Below are positions 14,058 through 21,147 of a DNA stretch of 24,529 nucleotides, piece by piece. The notes under the pieces are model-generated. The model was not told the DNA's origin, searched no databases, and was given only the letters and a program-made list of their open reading frames with translations. Both the position numbers and the translations under genes were made by a program. The stretch lies in contig USAX01000014.1 in the NCBI GenBank assembly GCA_900552705.1, positions 1 through 24,529 on the forward strand. Direction: 5' to 3'. The stretch's first letter is position 1, and each line of letters starts with the position of its first letter. The DNA comes from an uncultured Collinsella sp. (GTDB taxonomy: Bacteria > Actinomycetota > Coriobacteriia > Coriobacteriales > Coriobacteriaceae).

Positions 14058-15191
14058 CTAGTTCGTTTTGCCCATCAGCGTGATGCGGATGGTTGGATGG
14101 GTGTACTCGTCAAACTCGTCCTCGGGATCCGTGTCAAACGAGTAATACGCTTTAATAGGGTCGTCACTCGTCCTGATAGAGATTCTCTCGTAGAGCGAGC
14201 CGTTCAAAAAAGCTTGCCTAAACTCTTCGGGGAGCTTCTGCGGTGCTAGGAGCTCGGGGCTTGCGGTCTTGACGTCTATGGTTTGGACAACAGAGGAAAG
14301 CTCGTCAAGATCGAGCTCGATACGGGCGAGGTTGTCCTCGAGGCTCGCGCCGGGGTCGACCTCTGCCGCGTAGCTCACTTCCGTGAGTGTCCCCTTGTTG
14401 TCAAAATCCAGGTACGTATAGGTCTTTTGGGTATCGGAGTCGCCGTCGTGCAGATAACCGCGGACGTGATAGCCGTAATCTTGATATCGCTCGTAGGGGT
14501 CATCGGCGGACACGTACTCGCATGAGGGCTCTAATGCCTTGCGAGCAATGGCGATCTGCTCAGCCGCGGCCGCGGCGTTCTCCTGCATCTCGATGTTTCC
14601 CTGCGCCAGCTGCGGGATATAGGCGCCGCATACGATCGCGAGGGGCAGCGCCACAAGCGCGATGACCCACTTCTTTGCACGGGGGACAGGCACGCCACAG
14701 GCCTCTGCCATAGCCTTTGCGTTGGCGAAGCTCTCGGTAAGCACGTCTGCCGCGGTGGCGACGGCGCCTACGGCAGCGGCGACTTCTGCCGCGCCGCCCA
14801 GGTTGCGCGCGGTCTCGTTGTCGCTGTTCTTGAGCAGGCGCGCGGCGGCCTGCGTGCCAACAACGCCTGCGATTTGTGCCGAGCGGTCTTTCTCGCTCTG
14901 CTCGACGGCGAGCCGGCGCTGCATTTCCTTCCACTGCTTGCCACGCATGCCAAAGCGCGGGGCGAGAGCGCAGTAGCAGAATATAACGAGCTCGATGGCG
15001 GTGAGCACCAAGGCGGTCATCATGCCTGTCTCTTGGAAGCCTTCGTGATGGAAGACGATGTCGTCGACCATTTCGAAAGGAATGATCGATAAGGGCAGCA
15101 CGAATGCCATGGCAAGCGCCGCGCCGGCAACCTTTGGGCAAATGCAGTATCGCTGGATGCGCTTACGTTCTTGTTCGGAGAGTGTTGCCAT
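14058..15191 (-). CDS. Membrane protein of unknown function
   Basis: I do not recognise this 377-aa protein. Residues 1-19 are charged and contain CIC (16-18). Hydrophobic helices lie near 20-38, 56-77 and 174-192. Residues 95-165 between the second and third helix are alanine-rich and probably helical (GVVGTQAAARLL, AAEVAAAVGAVATAADVL). The part after residue 195 is acidic and soluble, with beta-type stretches such as TYTYLDFDNKGTLTEVSY, and could be an extracytoplasmic sensing or binding domain. AAGGACC precedes the ATG. It lies 63 nt after the DUF3592 gene on the same strand, so the two are likely co-transcribed. Confidence 0.75.
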   Translation of the reverse strand: MATLSEQERKRIQRYCICPKVAGAALAMAFVLPLSIIPFEMVDDIVFHHEGFQETGMMTALVLTAIELVIFCYCALAPRFGMRGKQWKEMQRRLAVEQSEKDRSAQIAGVVGTQAAARLLKNSDNETARNLGGAAEVAAAVGAVATAADVLTESFANAKAMAEACGVPVPRAKKWVIALVALPLAIVCGAYIPQLAQGNIEMQENAAAAAEQIAIARKALEPSCEYVSADDPYERYQDYGYHVRGYLHDGDSDTQKTYTYLDFDNKGTLTEVSYAAEVDPGASLEDNLARIELDLDELSSVVQTIDVKTASPELLAPQKLPEEFRQAFLNGSLYERISIRTSDDPIKAYYSFDTDPEDEFDEYTHPTIRITLMGKTN

Positions 15192-15254
15192 AGCTGGTCC
15201 TTGGTGTCGTGGCGGTCATTACGGCGCGCGGCGCGCGGGATGTATCAGTCTGAG

Positions 15255-15782
15255 CTAGCGCTGGATAAGAACATAGAGCAAAATACTCAGCGCGATGAGC
15301 AAGATACCCGCGATGTTAAACATCAGCGTGGCAAAGTCGCCCACGATAGGGCGCTCGACATAGCTCTTGTCTGGGCTGCTGGGGTTGTAGTGCACAGTCA
15401 TTTGGCTGCCGAGGGGCCAAAGCTGCTCTGCGAGAGTATCTAGGCGTGCGATGGGTCCTGTCTGTACGTGCAACCAGCCCTTGGCGTCTTCGTACGCCGC
15501 GCTTTGCGTGCGGACGGGGAGTCCCGACAAGCTTTTGGTCTTTACGCCGCGGAATTGTTTTCTCACGTGGTATTGCGTGCCGTCGACGGTGTACTCCAAA
15601 ACGGGATACATCCTGCCTTCGCCCATAAAGCGGTGGTCAATGACCGTTCCCATGATCATAGCGGTGCAGGCCTTGGCTTTCCTGCGGGCGGCGGCTTTCA
15701 TGAGCGTGCTCATTCCGATAAGCAGGATGCCGATGCCTCCAACCGAGATGAGCGCGAGCAGGGATATCTGCGACGTGGTCAC
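15255..15782 (-). CDS. DUF3592-like membrane protein
   Basis: This 175-aa protein has a helix at each end (residues about 6-28 and 152-173) around a beta-rich domain: TVIDHRFMGEGRMYPVLEYT, VDGTQYHV, then MTVHYNPSSPDKSYVE. The VHYNPSSPDKSYV turn is the hallmark of DUF3592 proteins, whose function is unknown. The start is GTG 15782 with AAAGGAG six bases upstream. It is the first gene of a two-gene unit with the 377-aa membrane protein. I see no enzymatic motif. Confidence 0.82.
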   Translation of the reverse strand: MTTSQISLLALISVGGIGILLIGMSTLMKAAARRKAKACTAMIMGTVIDHRFMGEGRMYPVLEYTVDGTQYHVRKQFRGVKTKSLSGLPVRTQSAAYEDAKGWLHVQTGPIARLDTLAEQLWPLGSQMTVHYNPSSPDKSYVERPIVGDFATLMFNIAGILLIALSILLYVLIQR

Positions 15783-15820
15783 GGCGTTCTCCTTTGGCGC
15801 GATACCGTCATATGTGACTC

Positions 15821-15849
15821 AGTATAGGGAATCCTGCCATCGATGAGTG
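15821..15849 (-). promoter_or_regulatory. Candidate promoter of the DUF3592 gene
   Basis: TATACT (minus strand, 15826-15821) is a good -10, and 39 bp separate it from the GTG start. The hexamer 17 bp upstream (CACTCA) is a poor -35. Confidence 0.35.
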
Positions 15850-15918
15850 CATGGTCATGCGGCTAAAGTGTCTTGACGGCTCGATGGGTTCGCCATTTGC
15901 GCCTTCTCCGGTCCATAC

Positions 15919-15980
15919 AAAAAGCTGTACGTCAGCATTCAAAGATGTCAAAAAATGTTGACTTTGGATGTTGACGTACA
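15919..15980 (-). terminator. Long imperfect palindrome with T-run, probable terminator of the flavodoxin operon
   Basis: TGTACGTCA (15926-15934) is mirrored by TGACGTACA (15972-15980). The inner parts also pair in blocks (CAT, CAAAG against CTTTG, GTCA against TGAC), giving arms of about 23 nt around AAAAATG. On the minus strand the stem is followed by GC and five T (15923-15919). It lies 123 nt after the flavodoxin stop. It could also be a mobile palindromic repeat. Confidence 0.6.
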
Positions 15981-16035
15981 TGTTTTGGAGTGGATGAAAG
16001 GTTAGGGTGGCGACTTTGGAATAGGGCAGGCGCTC

Positions 16036-16071
16036 CTATATCCACTCGATGATGCCGCTTTCATCGTGCTC
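16036..16071 (-). pseudogene. Possible 3' remnant of a glutaredoxin-like gene
   Basis: On the minus strand 16071-16036 reads EHDESGIIEWI and stop. The intact glutaredoxin-like gene at 20851-21096 ends in YESSDIIAWVQENLL. Over 29 aligned bases of this stretch I count about 21 identities with that gene. No upstream coding sequence of the family is visible, so this is at most a decayed end, and chance cannot be excluded. Confidence 0.3.
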
Positions 16072-16103
16072 GCCGCGCCGCCGATTTGTCGGCCTTTGTC
16101 GCG

Positions 16104-16577
16104 TTAGAGGTACCTTGCCGCGAACTTCTCGAGGCTGGCGTTGCTTGCGTTGTTGAGAATGCCGCCGTCAACGATCTTTGCGCCCGGAGCGCTTGCCCTA
16201 AGGACCGACGCCGTTTTGCCCATTCCGCTTCCGCCCGAGGTGGCAAACAGGACGATCGTCTTGCCTGTCAGGTCGTAAGACTCAAGGAATGTGTTGATAA
16301 TCGCCGGTGCCACGTACCACCAGATGGGGAAACCCAAAAAGATGGTGTCGTAGCCTTCGATGTGCTCCACTCTAGAGGTTATGGCAGGGCGGCAGGAGGG
16401 GTCGGCAGCCTCGAGTGTGCTGCGGCTCTGCTTGTCGCGCCAGTTAAGGTCGGCGCTTGTGTATGGATTGGCGGGCACAATGGCGAACAGGTCACTGTCC
16501 GTCACGCGAGCCAAGCGGCTCGCAACGTCCATCGTGGTTCCCGATGCGCTGAAATATGCCACAAGTGTTTTTGCCAT
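16104..16577 (-). CDS. Flavodoxin
   Basis: This 157-aa cytoplasmic FMN electron carrier has the phosphate-binding loop AYFSASGTTMDVASRLA (residues 7-23), a second FMN-contact region FLGFPIWWYVAPAIINTFLE and a TSGGSGMGK stretch in the third flavin loop. The WW pair is typical of the flavodoxin_4 group found beside aldo/keto reductases. AAAGGAG precedes the ATG. It is the last gene of the minus-strand operon that begins with the aldo/keto reductase at 18755, 64 nt after the 77-aa gene. It probably serves as reductant or electron acceptor in the same LysR-controlled response. Confidence 0.94.
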   Translation of the reverse strand: MAKTLVAYFSASGTTMDVASRLARVTDSDLFAIVPANPYTSADLNWRDKQSRSTLEAADPSCRPAITSRVEHIEGYDTIFLGFPIWWYVAPAIINTFLESYDLTGKTIVLFATSGGSGMGKTASVLRASAPGAKIVDGGILNNASNASLEKFAARYL

Positions 16578-16641
16578 TGGAGTCTCCTTTGCTGCCGCGG
16601 TCCAGGTTTATGGTGAGGCGCTGTTCGATGCCGTCTTATGG

Positions 16642-16875
16642 TCACGATGTTGAGCGGTTTGTCCTGCATTCGGTTGAAGCGTTGCGTAGCCGGTAGATGA
16701 GATAGTCAAGGCGCTCGAGTTTCTGCTGTCCCGAGTGGATATCGTCGAGCAATTCGCGTCGATACCGTTTTAGTAGACAAATACGCGCGCAGTCGCTGAC
16801 GGCCGAGCTGTACAGCTCGATGAGATCTTCGCTGCAGCCGGCGTCGTGTAGGCCGTCGATGATGTTGTCGTCCAT
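16642..16875 (-). CDS. 77-aa conserved small protein between aldo/keto reductase and flavodoxin
   Basis: The ATG at 16875 lies 4 nt after the aldo/keto reductase stop. It has no strong ribosome site of its own, so translation probably depends on reinitiation. The protein starts MDDNIIDGLHDAGCSEDLIE and continues through LLKRYRRELLDDIHSGQQKLE to RLDYLIYRLR. It is almost all helical, with a heptad-like second half that suggests a coiled coil. From memory, similar small proteins (a DAGCSED start, a Q-K-x-x-x-x-LDYL end) are common beside aldo/keto reductases and MerR or LysR genes in Firmicutes and Coriobacteriia. I know of no function. The longer upstream frame overlaps the reductase and is not used. 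Confidence 0.78.
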   Translation of the reverse strand: MDDNIIDGLHDAGCSEDLIELYSSAVSDCARICLLKRYRRELLDDIHSGQQKLERLDYLIYRLRNASTECRTNRSTS

Positions 16876-16879
16876 GTCG

Positions 16880-17899
16880 TCACTTTGCGATTTTGACTTT
16901 GGTAGTGCCGGCAAGCGGCTTTTCGCCGGGACGGGCCTTGGGACCAACGAGCGCGTGCGGTTGATAAAGCTCCTCGAGGAAATCGATCTCGGCGGGGGAG
17001 AGCGTTATGTCGAGCGCGGCCACGGCGTCGTCGACGCGCTCGGGCTTGGAGCAGCCCACGATGGGGGCCTCGACGCCACGTGCCCAGTGCCATGCCAGCG
17101 CAATCTGCGCCATCGGCACGTCATGATCGGCGGCAATCTTGGCCACGCGCTCAATGACGGGCATGTCGATGGCGCGATCATGGTCGTACTTGTTGGCCAT
17201 GGTCGTGTCGGTGGTGCCACGTGTGCTCGAGCTTTCCCACGTGGGACGGCAGAGGTGCCCCGACGCCATGGGGCTGTATGGCGTAAGGGCCATGTCAAAC
17301 TGGCGGCACACCGGGATCATCTCCCGTTCGTCCTCTCGGTACAGCAGGTTGTAGTGGCACTGCATGCTCGTAAAGGGCGTCCATCCGTGGTCGCGCGCGA
17401 CGATCTGCAGGTTGTGCAGCTGGTAAGCATACATGGCGCTGGCGCCGAGTGCGCGAACTTTGCCCTCGCGTACCAGGTCATTGAGTGCTCCCATGGTCTC
17501 TTCCATGGGAACGTCGTAATCGAAGCGGTGAATGATGTAGAGGTCAAGGTAATCGGTGCCCAAGCGCTTGAGCGAGCCTTCGATCTCGCGTTTGATGGCG
17601 TCGGCGGAAAGGCCGCCCTCGTTGAAGTGAACCTTGCTAGCCAGCACGACGCTCTCGCGAGCGATTCCCAGATTGCGCAGGGCGGCGCCAATGTACTCTT
17701 CGCTCGTGCCAAAGCTGTAGCAGTTCGCGGTATCGATAAAGTTGATTCCGGTGTCGAGTGCGCGTTTGATGACGGCGCGTGTGTCGTCGGGTCCGATGGT
17801 CCACTGATGAAAGTCGGGGCTGGGCTCGCCAAAGCTCATGCCTCCCAGGCAGAGTTTAGAGACTTTAATGCCGGAATGGCCAAGGGTTGTGTACTGCAT
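16880..17899 (-). CDS. Aldo/keto reductase (aryl-alcohol dehydrogenase-like)
   Basis: This 339-aa NADPH-dependent carbonyl reductase has the whole catalytic tetrad: Asp56 and Tyr61 (FIDTANCYSFGTSE), Lys89 (LASKVHF) and His124 (IIHRFDYD). The substrate and NADPH regions show YSPMASGHLCRPTW and the late IVGCSKPERVDDAV. Length and CLGGMSFG near the start match the aryl-alcohol dehydrogenase-type group. The ATG at 17899 is preceded by AGGAG and lies 7 nt after the stop of the upstream reductase. A longer frame to 17974 overlaps that gene and is not used. It is the second gene of the LysR-adjacent operon. The substrate is unknown; reactive aldehydes or quinones are plausible. Confidence 0.93.
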   Translation of the reverse strand: MQYTTLGHSGIKVSKLCLGGMSFGEPSPDFHQWTIGPDDTRAVIKRALDTGINFIDTANCYSFGTSEEYIGAALRNLGIARESVVLASKVHFNEGGLSADAIKREIEGSLKRLGTDYLDLYIIHRFDYDVPMEETMGALNDLVREGKVRALGASAMYAYQLHNLQIVARDHGWTPFTSMQCHYNLLYREDEREMIPVCRQFDMALTPYSPMASGHLCRPTWESSSTRGTTDTTMANKYDHDRAIDMPVIERVAKIAADHDVPMAQIALAWHWARGVEAPIVGCSKPERVDDAVAALDITLSPAEIDFLEELYQPHALVGPKARPGEKPLAGTTKVKIAK

Positions 17900-17906
17900 G
17901 ATGCTC

Positions 17907-18755
17907 CTATTTCTGGCTCTCAACGTCGGGGTGCCAGGCGGCATATTGCGCAAGCTTCTCGGGCGTGCGCTCATAGAAGGGTTTCCCGCGATCGAGGGTA
18001 GCCATGGCGGTCATGTCGCTGTCCGTGAGCTCGAAGTCGAAGACATCGATGTTGTCGGCGATGTGCGTCGGATTCTTGGAGCCTGGAATGACGATATTTC
18101 CCTCTTGGATATGCCAACGCATAATGATTTGAGCAGGCGTTTTGCCATACTTGACAGCGAGGTCGCGCACGACGGGCTCGTTCATGATGCTGCTGTTACC
18201 GCGCCCGCCGAGCGGGTACCACGCCTGCAATGCAATGTCGTGCTGGGCGAGCAACTTCTTCAGTTCGGTCTGCGGGAAATACGGATGGCACTCGACCTGA
18301 ATAAGGGATGGAACGATCTCGCAATTTGCGAGAAGCTTCTCGATTTCGTTCTCGTCGAAATTGGAGATTCCGATGGAGCGGAGCTTGCCTTCCTTGTACG
18401 CGACCTCAAGCTTCTCATAGCCCGCCAAGTAGTCGCCTGCGGGTTGGTGCAGAATCATGAGGTCGATGTAAGGTGTGTTCAGACGCTCGAGCGTTTCGTC
18501 GACGGCGGTGTCGCTATTGTAAAAATAGGGCCAGAGCTTGGTTTCGAGAGACACGTTTTCGTGCGGCGAGTCTGATTCGCGCACGCCACGACCCACTGCT
18601 CGCTCATTCACGTATGCATTGGCAGTGTCGATGAGCTCATACCCCATGCCGAGTGCGGAGGTAACCGACGATTGGGCATCGTCGGGTTTAAGCAGATACG
18701 TGCCAAGTCCTAGCTGGGGGATTTTGATGCCGTTATTGAGCGTGATGTATTCCAT
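17907..18755 (-). CDS. Aldo/keto reductase (2,5-diketo-gluconate reductase-like)
   Basis: This 282-aa cytoplasmic NADPH-dependent reductase starts NGIKIPQLGLGTYLL and carries Asp43 and Tyr48 (LIDTANAYVNE), Lys73 (LETKLWP) and His103 (ILHQPAGD), a complete tetrad. Later motifs are SIGISNFDENEIEKLL, VECHPYFPQ, YPLGGRG and the cofactor loop IVIPGSKNPTHIADN. It belongs to the shorter AKR5-like group and differs clearly from the next reductase, so the pair is not a recent duplication. AAAGGAAG precedes the ATG. It is the first gene of the operon and is divergent from the LysR gene, which is the classic target arrangement. Confidence 0.94.
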   Translation of the reverse strand: MEYITLNNGIKIPQLGLGTYLLKPDDAQSSVTSALGMGYELIDTANAYVNERAVGRGVRESDSPHENVSLETKLWPYFYNSDTAVDETLERLNTPYIDLMILHQPAGDYLAGYEKLEVAYKEGKLRSIGISNFDENEIEKLLANCEIVPSLIQVECHPYFPQTELKKLLAQHDIALQAWYPLGGRGNSSIMNEPVVRDLAVKYGKTPAQIIMRWHIQEGNIVIPGSKNPTHIADNIDVFDFELTDSDMTAMATLDRGKPFYERTPEKLAQYAAWHPDVESQK

Positions 18756-18905
18756 GCGCTTCCTTTCTCGATGGTTCTCTTCTGTAACGATAGTTTCGAG
18801 ATTTGATAATGTATATTGCCTATAGCAACTAGCTAGATATACGGATTATGTATGTGAAACGAATTGGACCGAATGAGGTTCTCCGTTGTGCACGAAGGAG
18901 CAAGC
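18756..18905. promoter_or_regulatory. Divergent control region between the AKR operon and lysR
   Basis: This 150-nt AT-richer gap contains TTGC-CTATA-GCAA (18816-18828), a T-N11-A palindrome as expected for a LysR-type binding site, about 60 nt before the reductase ATG and 78 nt before the lysR ATG. TTGATA (18803-18808) and TATACG (18838-18843) are possible promoter elements, but I cannot fix the promoters. Confidence 0.55.
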
Positions 18906-19787
18906 ATGGAGCTGCGAACGCTGCGTTATTTTCTTGCTGTGGCCCGCGAGGAAAACATGACCGAAGCTGCTAACGTGCTACATGTGACGCAGCCCACGCT
19001 CTCGCGCCAGATAGCCGATTTGGAACGCGAGCTGGGCGTGGAGCTGTTCGAGCGCACCAATCGATCGTGCGTGCTCACGAGCGATGGCATGCGCTTGCGC
19101 CAGCGTGCCGAGGAGATTGTCTTGCTGGTGGAACAGACCGAGCTAGAGTTGGCGGATCGGGAGCTCGGCATTGCGGGCGTTATCCGCATTGGCGCCGGCG
19201 AAACCAAATCGATGCGGCTGGTGCTTGATGCCTTTGCAGAGCTGCATCGGAATTATCCCGGAGTGACGATTGAGCTCTACACCGGTAATGCCGATGCGGT
19301 GGAGGAGCGTTTGGAGCGTGGCCTGCTCGACTTTGCGTTGTTGCTGGAGCCCGTTAACGTCGAGAAATACGAATGGATTCGTATGCCCGAGGCGGATCGA
19401 GTCGGTGCTGTTGTTGCCGCGAGCGGTCCATGGGGCGGCCGGGACGTGCTGGCGCCTGCGGACGTGGCGAATATGCCGCTGCTGGTGAGTTCGCGCACCT
19501 CGAATCGAGCGCTGGACCTAGAAGCGTGGTCGAGTGGCGTCCTTAGCGTCGATGAACTCAACATCGTGGGGCATTTCGACCTGATCGGCAACGCGTCGCA
19601 TCTGGTGCGTTCGGGCGCTGCGTGTGCGGTTAGCATTGGAAGCTTGCTGCAGATAGATGAAGACAGCGATCTGCGTTTTGTCCCATTTGAGCCGCCGCTT
19701 ACCATTGCGTCGTATCTGGTATGGAAAAAATATCGCCTGCGTTCCCGCGCCTGCGAAGAGTTTCTGAACCGTTTGAATAGGATGTGA
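18906..19787 (+). CDS. LysR-family transcriptional regulator
   Basis: This 293-aa regulator opens with a LysR helix-turn-helix (MELRTLRYFLAVAREENMTE, then AANVLHVTQPTLSRQIADLE and RELGVELFERT). A linker helix and a periplasmic-binding-type effector domain follow from about residue 88 (GVIRIGAGETKSM) to the end. ATG 18906 follows GAAGGAG by 5 nt, and the LysR pattern begins exactly there. A start at 18864 would add 14 atypical residues. It is divergent from the aldo/keto reductase/flavodoxin operon and probably activates it in response to a small molecule. The stop codon lies inside a palindromic repeat. Confidence 0.94.
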   Translation: MELRTLRYFLAVAREENMTEAANVLHVTQPTLSRQIADLERELGVELFERTNRSCVLTSDGMRLRQRAEEIVLLVEQTELELADRELGIAGVIRIGAGETKSMRLVLDAFAELHRNYPGVTIELYTGNADAVEERLERGLLDFALLLEPVNVEKYEWIRMPEADRVGAVVAASGPWGGRDVLAPADVANMPLLVSSRTSNRALDLEAWSSGVLSVDELNIVGHFDLIGNASHLVRSGAACAVSIGSLLQIDEDSDLRFVPFEPPLTIASYLVWKKYRLRSRACEEFLNRLNRM

Positions 19788-19812
19788 CAAGGGGGCAGTC
19801 CCTTTGCCGCAT
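19782..19812. repeat. TGTGACAAAG-type palindromic repeat, copy 3 (diverged)
   Basis: ATGTGACAAGGGGGC (19782-19796) and TCCCTTTGCCGCAT (19799-19812) pair imperfectly with several G-U and one A-C contact. AGTCCCTTTG is shared with copy 2. The lysR stop codon TGA (19785-19787) is inside it, and the next gene starts 15 nt later. Confidence 0.8.
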
Positions 19813-19826
19813 TGATCTGAGAGTAG

Positions 19827-20786
19827 ATGTTGATGATTCTATCGCTGGCCCCTATGGAGGGGATTACCGGGCATGTGTTCCGTCGCGTGCACGCGGAGTG
19901 CTTCGGTGCGCTCGATTGCTATTACACGCCGTTCTTGCCGCCGCCACGGGTGGGAAACCGCTTTGGTGGCAAGGCGTTTAAGGAGGTCGACCCTGTCAAT
20001 AACCAGGGGCTCAACGTAGTGCCTCAGCTGATGTCCAAGAACGCGGACGAGTTTGTGTGGGCGGCACAGGTGCTCGCCGACATGGGTTATCGCGAGGTCA
20101 ATCTCAACTTGGGTTGTCCTTCGGGAACGGTTGTCGCCAAGGGCAAGGGTTCGGGTTTCTTGCGCAATCTCGACGAGCTCGAGGTGTTCTTGAGCGACGT
20201 GTGCGAACGCTCGCCGTTGCCGGTGTCGGTCAAGACCAGGCTGGGGTTGGAAAGCGACGACGAATACGAGCGTGTGCTTGACCTCTATTGCCGCATGCCG
20301 CTGGCAGAGCTGATCGTGCATCCGCGCGTGCAAAAGGACCGCTATGCGGGTTCGCCGCGCAAAGAGTTTTACGGCGAGACGCTGGAGCGGGCGCCGTTCC
20401 CGGTGGCCTACAACGGCGACATCTTTGATCTTGAGGAGATGGATGCGCTGGTGGAGGCCTATCCCGGAACGCGTCACGTAATGTTGGGGCGCGGCTTGCT
20501 TGCGAACCCCGCGCTGGCTCGCATGGTTAAGGGCGGCCCTACTGCCACGGCTGCTGAGCTGCAGCGCTTCCACGACACGCTGTTTGCGGCATATGCGGAA
20601 GAGATTGGCGGCAATGCGGTCTTTCGCATGAAGGAGTGGTGGTTCTACGCCAAATGCGCCTTCGCCAATCCCGCTAACGTTCACAAGATCGTGCGCAAGA
20701 CCAAAAAGGTCGACGAATACCGCGCCGCCGTCGAGCGCGTCTTTCGCGAGCAGCCACTTGCGCCCATAGCCCGCTTTCACGGCTAG
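19827..20786 (+). CDS. tRNA-dihydrouridine synthase
   Basis: This 319-aa FMN enzyme reduces uridine to dihydrouridine in tRNA with NADPH. It has the N-terminal FMN motif LAPMEGITG (residues 7-15), VVPQLMSKNADEF, and the catalytic Cys97 in LNLGCPSGTVVAKGKGSG. It continues with SVKTRLGLE, IVHPRVQKDRYAG, VAYNGDIF and MLGRGLLANPAL. The C-terminal helical domain (from about 245) binds tRNA. ATG 19827 and ATG 19833 are both possible; the ribosome site is weak (GAGAG). It follows the lysR gene by 39 nt across a palindromic repeat, so it may be partly co-transcribed. The Dus subtype cannot be fixed by eye. Confidence 0.94.
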   Translation: MLMILSLAPMEGITGHVFRRVHAECFGALDCYYTPFLPPPRVGNRFGGKAFKEVDPVNNQGLNVVPQLMSKNADEFVWAAQVLADMGYREVNLNLGCPSGTVVAKGKGSGFLRNLDELEVFLSDVCERSPLPVSVKTRLGLESDDEYERVLDLYCRMPLAELIVHPRVQKDRYAGSPRKEFYGETLERAPFPVAYNGDIFDLEEMDALVEAYPGTRHVMLGRGLLANPALARMVKGGPTATAAELQRFHDTLFAAYAEEIGGNAVFRMKEWWFYAKCAFANPANVHKIVRKTKKVDEYRAAVERVFREQPLAPIARFHG

Positions 20787-20793
20787 TTAGTCG

Positions 20794-20837
20794 TTGGGGA
20801 CGTTCTTTAACGACTAGTCATTTAAGAACGTCCCCAA
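20794..20837. repeat. TTGGGGACGTTCTT-type palindrome between convergent genes
   Basis: TTGGGGACGTTCTTTAA (20794-20810) and TTTAAGAACGTCCCCAA (20821-20837) form a 17-bp stem with one mismatch; the 10-nt centre contains the palindrome ACTAGT. It lies between the stop codons of the dihydrouridine synthase and the glutaredoxin-like gene. It could terminate both. It also resembles palindromes seen near REP-associated transposases in other bacteria (from memory). Confidence 0.88.
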
Positions 20838-20850
20838 TGGCCGTGTTGCA

Positions 20851-21096
20851 CTAGAGCAGGTTCTCCTGTACCCACGCGATGATGTCGCTCGACTCGTAGA
20901 GTGGCTTGCCGTCGATGAACAGGCAGGGAACCTGGCGTTTTCCGCCGACGGCGATGAGCGTCTGCTCGGCAACGGGGTCGGTCGAGATATCGCGCTCGGG
21001 AATGGTCACGCCGTTATCGGCCAAAAAGCGCTTGACCTTTATGCAATACGGGCAGCCGGTCATAACGTAGAGCACGAGCTCATGATTAGTAGCCAT
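20851..21096 (-). CDS. Glutaredoxin-like thiol-disulfide protein
   Basis: This 81-aa cytoplasmic thioredoxin-fold protein has the redox motif TGCPYC near the start (CPYC, as in classical glutaredoxins), IKVKRFLADNG, the cis-Pro region RQVPCLFIDGKPLYESSDII and a final AWVQENLL. It is likely to reduce disulfides or mixed thiols. The ATG at 21096 follows TTGGAG by 4 nt; a TTG start 39 nt upstream is less likely. It is transcribed 51 nt after the XRE/TipAS-type regulator and probably belongs to the same operon. Collinsella-like bacteria are not known for glutathione, so the thiol partner is open. Confidence 0.92.
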   Translation of the reverse strand: MATNHELVLYVMTGCPYCIKVKRFLADNGVTIPERDISTDPVAEQTLIAVGGKRQVPCLFIDGKPLYESSDIIAWVQENLL

Positions 21097-21147
21097 AGGT
21101 CTCCAATCGGTTGCGGTTTCGATTGAAATACCCAAAGCCGCCGCAAT

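Larger units (their letters stand above)
15783..16103. other. 321-nt intergenic region upstream of the DUF3592 gene
   Basis: I see no intact gene here. From right to left it holds a possible glutaredoxin-like 3' remnant (16036-16071), a long imperfect palindrome with a minus-strand T-run (15919-15980) and a candidate promoter for the DUF3592 gene (15821-15849). Confidence 0.7.

Noticed and set aside
16880..18755. Recent tandem duplication of aldo/keto reductases
   Set aside because: The two proteins differ in length (339 and 282 aa) and in almost all residues outside the tetrad, so they come from different subfamilies.
19839..20780. 313-aa minus-strand reading frame
   Set aside because: It is the shadow of the dihydrouridine synthase gene and shows no motif of its own.
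10549..20837. CRISPR array
   Set aside because: The palindromes are several kb apart, unequal in sequence and without spacers or cas genes.
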